From NCBI RefSeq assembly GCF_021028955.1, contig NZ_JAIWPE010000015.1:1-41188 (forward strand): 41,188 bases of DNA, read 5' to 3'. The first letter of the stretch is position 1, and each line of letters opens with the position of its first letter. Below the pieces are notes generated by a model, which saw nothing but the letters and a program-made list of their open reading frames with translations, ran no database searches and had not been told where the DNA came from. Origin of the DNA: Salipaludibacillus sp. CUR1. Lineage in GTDB: Bacteria; Bacillota; Bacilli; Bacillales; Salisediminibacteriaceae. The position numbers were made by a program, and so were the translations under genes. Shown one piece after another: positions 40,144-41,188 of this stretch.

Positions 40144-41016
40144 ATGTTTTTTGACGAAAGATATTCAGGAAGAAAATTTATTATGGCAGATAAATCATAT
40201 GACGAAGCGGATGTTGTAATGTTCGGCATGCCGATGGATTACACTGTCAGCTTCCGGCCGGGTTCCCGTTTCGGCCCTAACCGTATCCGTGAAGCTTCCA
40301 TCGGCCTCGAAGAATACAGCGTGTATCTTGACCGCCATTTAGAAGAGGTGAGTGTGCACGATGCCGGGGACATGCTTCTGCCATTTGGGAATGCTGCTAA
40401 AAGTATCGATATGATAGAAACGTATGCCAACCGTCTTCTCGATGATGGCAAACTTCCGGCAGGAATTGGCGGCGAACACCTCGTGTCCTGGCCTGTCATC
40501 CGGGCTATGTTTAACAAGTTCGAGGATTTGGCTGTTATTCATATAGATGCCCATGCAGACTTAAGGGAAGAATACGAAGGAGAAGTGCTTTCCCATTCCA
40601 CGCCTATCCGGAAAACTTGTGAATTAATCGGACCGGAAAACGTCTTTTCCTTCGGCATCCGGTCAGGTATGCGTGAGGAATTCCAGTACGCCCGGGAGTC
40701 CGGCATGCATATGAGTAAATTTGAAGTAGCTGAACCGTTAAAAAAAATCCTTCCGCAATTAGCGGGGCGGCCGGTTTACGTCACAATTGATATTGATGTG
40801 CTTGACCCGGCTTACGCTCCTGGAACTGGCACGGCTGAAGCAGGAGGCATCACTTCCAAAGAACTGCTCGAAGCGATTCACGCCATCGCTGCGTCGGATG
40901 TTCAAATAACCGGTTTCGACTTAGTCGAAGTGTCACCCGCCTACGACAACTCAGAACAAACAGCGATCGCCGCCAGTAAATTCCTCCGTGAAATGCTGCT
41001 CGGCTTTAAAAAGTAA
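40144..41016 (+). CDS. speB: Agmatinase
   Basis: Hydrolyses agmatine to putrescine and urea. The 290-residue ureohydrolase has the binuclear manganese ligands in GGEHLVSWPV, HIDAHADLR and TIDIDVLDPAYAPGTGTAEAGG. GGGAAGAGGGAT upstream supports the ATG. It is the second gene of speE-speB, the order found in B. subtilis. A hairpin follows at 41024-41060. Confidence 0.96.
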   Translation: MFFDERYSGRKFIMADKSYDEADVVMFGMPMDYTVSFRPGSRFGPNRIREASIGLEEYSVYLDRHLEEVSVHDAGDMLLPFGNAAKSIDMIETYANRLLDDGKLPAGIGGEHLVSWPVIRAMFNKFEDLAVIHIDAHADLREEYEGEVLSHSTPIRKTCELIGPENVFSFGIRSGMREEFQYARESGMHMSKFEVAEPLKKILPQLAGRPVYVTIDIDVLDPAYAPGTGTAEAGGITSKELLEAIHAIAASDVQITGFDLVEVSPAYDNSEQTAIAASKFLREMLLGFKK

Positions 41017-41023
41017 CCGCATT

Positions 41024-41060
41024 ACCCGTGCCGGCCCTAAAATCCCGGAACGGGTGTTTT
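41024..41060 (+). terminator. Probable terminator of speE-speB
   Basis: ACCCGTGCCGG pairs with CCGGAACGGGT (one mismatch) around a 10-nt loop, followed by GTTTT, a weak T tract. Confidence 0.55.
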
Positions 41061-41072
41061 CCATATAATGGG

Positions 41073-41083
41073 GGGTCTGACCC
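41073..41083. repeat. REP-like palindrome copy (partial)
   Basis: GGGTCTGACCC within TGGGGGGTCTGACCCA downstream of speB. Nothing else is seen from here to the window end. Confidence 0.65.
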
Positions 41084-41188
41084 ATAACGATTGCACGTAA
41101 GTAAAATAAATACACTAATGTTAATATATGTAAACAATATTTTGGGTTAATTTTAAAAAAAGGCGGACGAGGCATATAACGACCTTGT

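Overview
This 41 kb window is a chromosomal segment from an endospore-forming member of the Bacillaceae. The evidence is bacillithiol genes (bshB2, yojF), the spore germination pair cwlJ-gerQ, a sporulation-type histidine kinase, HemQ, LipL, and a gene order that follows the ywd-ywf-ywg-ywh part of the Bacillus subtilis chromosome as I recall it. Ribosome binding sites are strong (AGGAGG or AAAGGGG) and intrinsic terminators are frequent. Many proteins are acidic, which would fit a halophilic or alkaliphilic lineage, but I cannot name the genus.

Layout. 0.1-2.7 kb: an LtaS-family lipoteichoic acid enzyme and an unknown two-helix membrane protein. 2.8-4.9 kb (minus): a RimK-like ATP-grasp ligase, yojF and bshB2 in one apparent operon. 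5.0-7.7 kb: fructokinase and a GH32 sucrose(-6-phosphate) hydrolase with no transporter. 7.8-8.2 kb: a lone cheY. 8.3-11.5 kb: AlkD-type glycosylase, ung, an aldo/keto reductase and a YkwC-like dehydrogenase. 11.6-13.9 kb: a dCache-HAMP-PAS kinase preceded by three phased Spo0A-like boxes. 14-20 kb: SDR-like oxidoreductase, oligoendopeptidase F, ywdI, GNAT, small unknowns, ywdK and a DUF2087 regulator. 20-21 kb: cwlJ-gerQ (minus) with a good SigE promoter. 21.2-21.8 kb: a nested tandem repeat array. 21.9-25.6 kb: hemQ and an enoyl-CoA isomerase/hydratase-fadH pair behind a FadR-like operator. 25.9-28.3 kb: EamA transporter and pta with a cre site. 28.5-31.3 kb: divergent ligD and ku (NHEJ). 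31.4-36.3 kb: lipL, DUF1450, ywfO-like HD hydrolase, ywgA, an unknown, ywhB, ywhD and an unlisted 49-residue Cys-containing ORF. 36.8-41.0 kb: pbpG, speE, speB.

Functional links. The genes are mostly housekeeping: polyamine synthesis (agmatinase then spermidine synthase), acetate overflow (pta), lipoate relay (lipL), haem synthesis (hemQ), base-excision repair (alkD, ung), end joining (ligD, ku) and spore germination (cwlJ needs gerQ).

The least ordinary content lies between genes: (i) a mosaic array built from 91-bp units carrying 3, 1, 0, 0 inserted 41-bp units; (ii) an extragenic element (family B, three copies) whose central hairpin changes sequence yet keeps pairing; (iii) a second GC-rich extragenic family (family A, four copies); (iv) short GGGGTCTGACCCC palindromes, two of them forming an inverted pair just upstream of, or in frame with, the start of pbpG and one degenerate copy inside ligD. 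No tRNA, rRNA, CRISPR array, insertion sequence or prophage was recognised.
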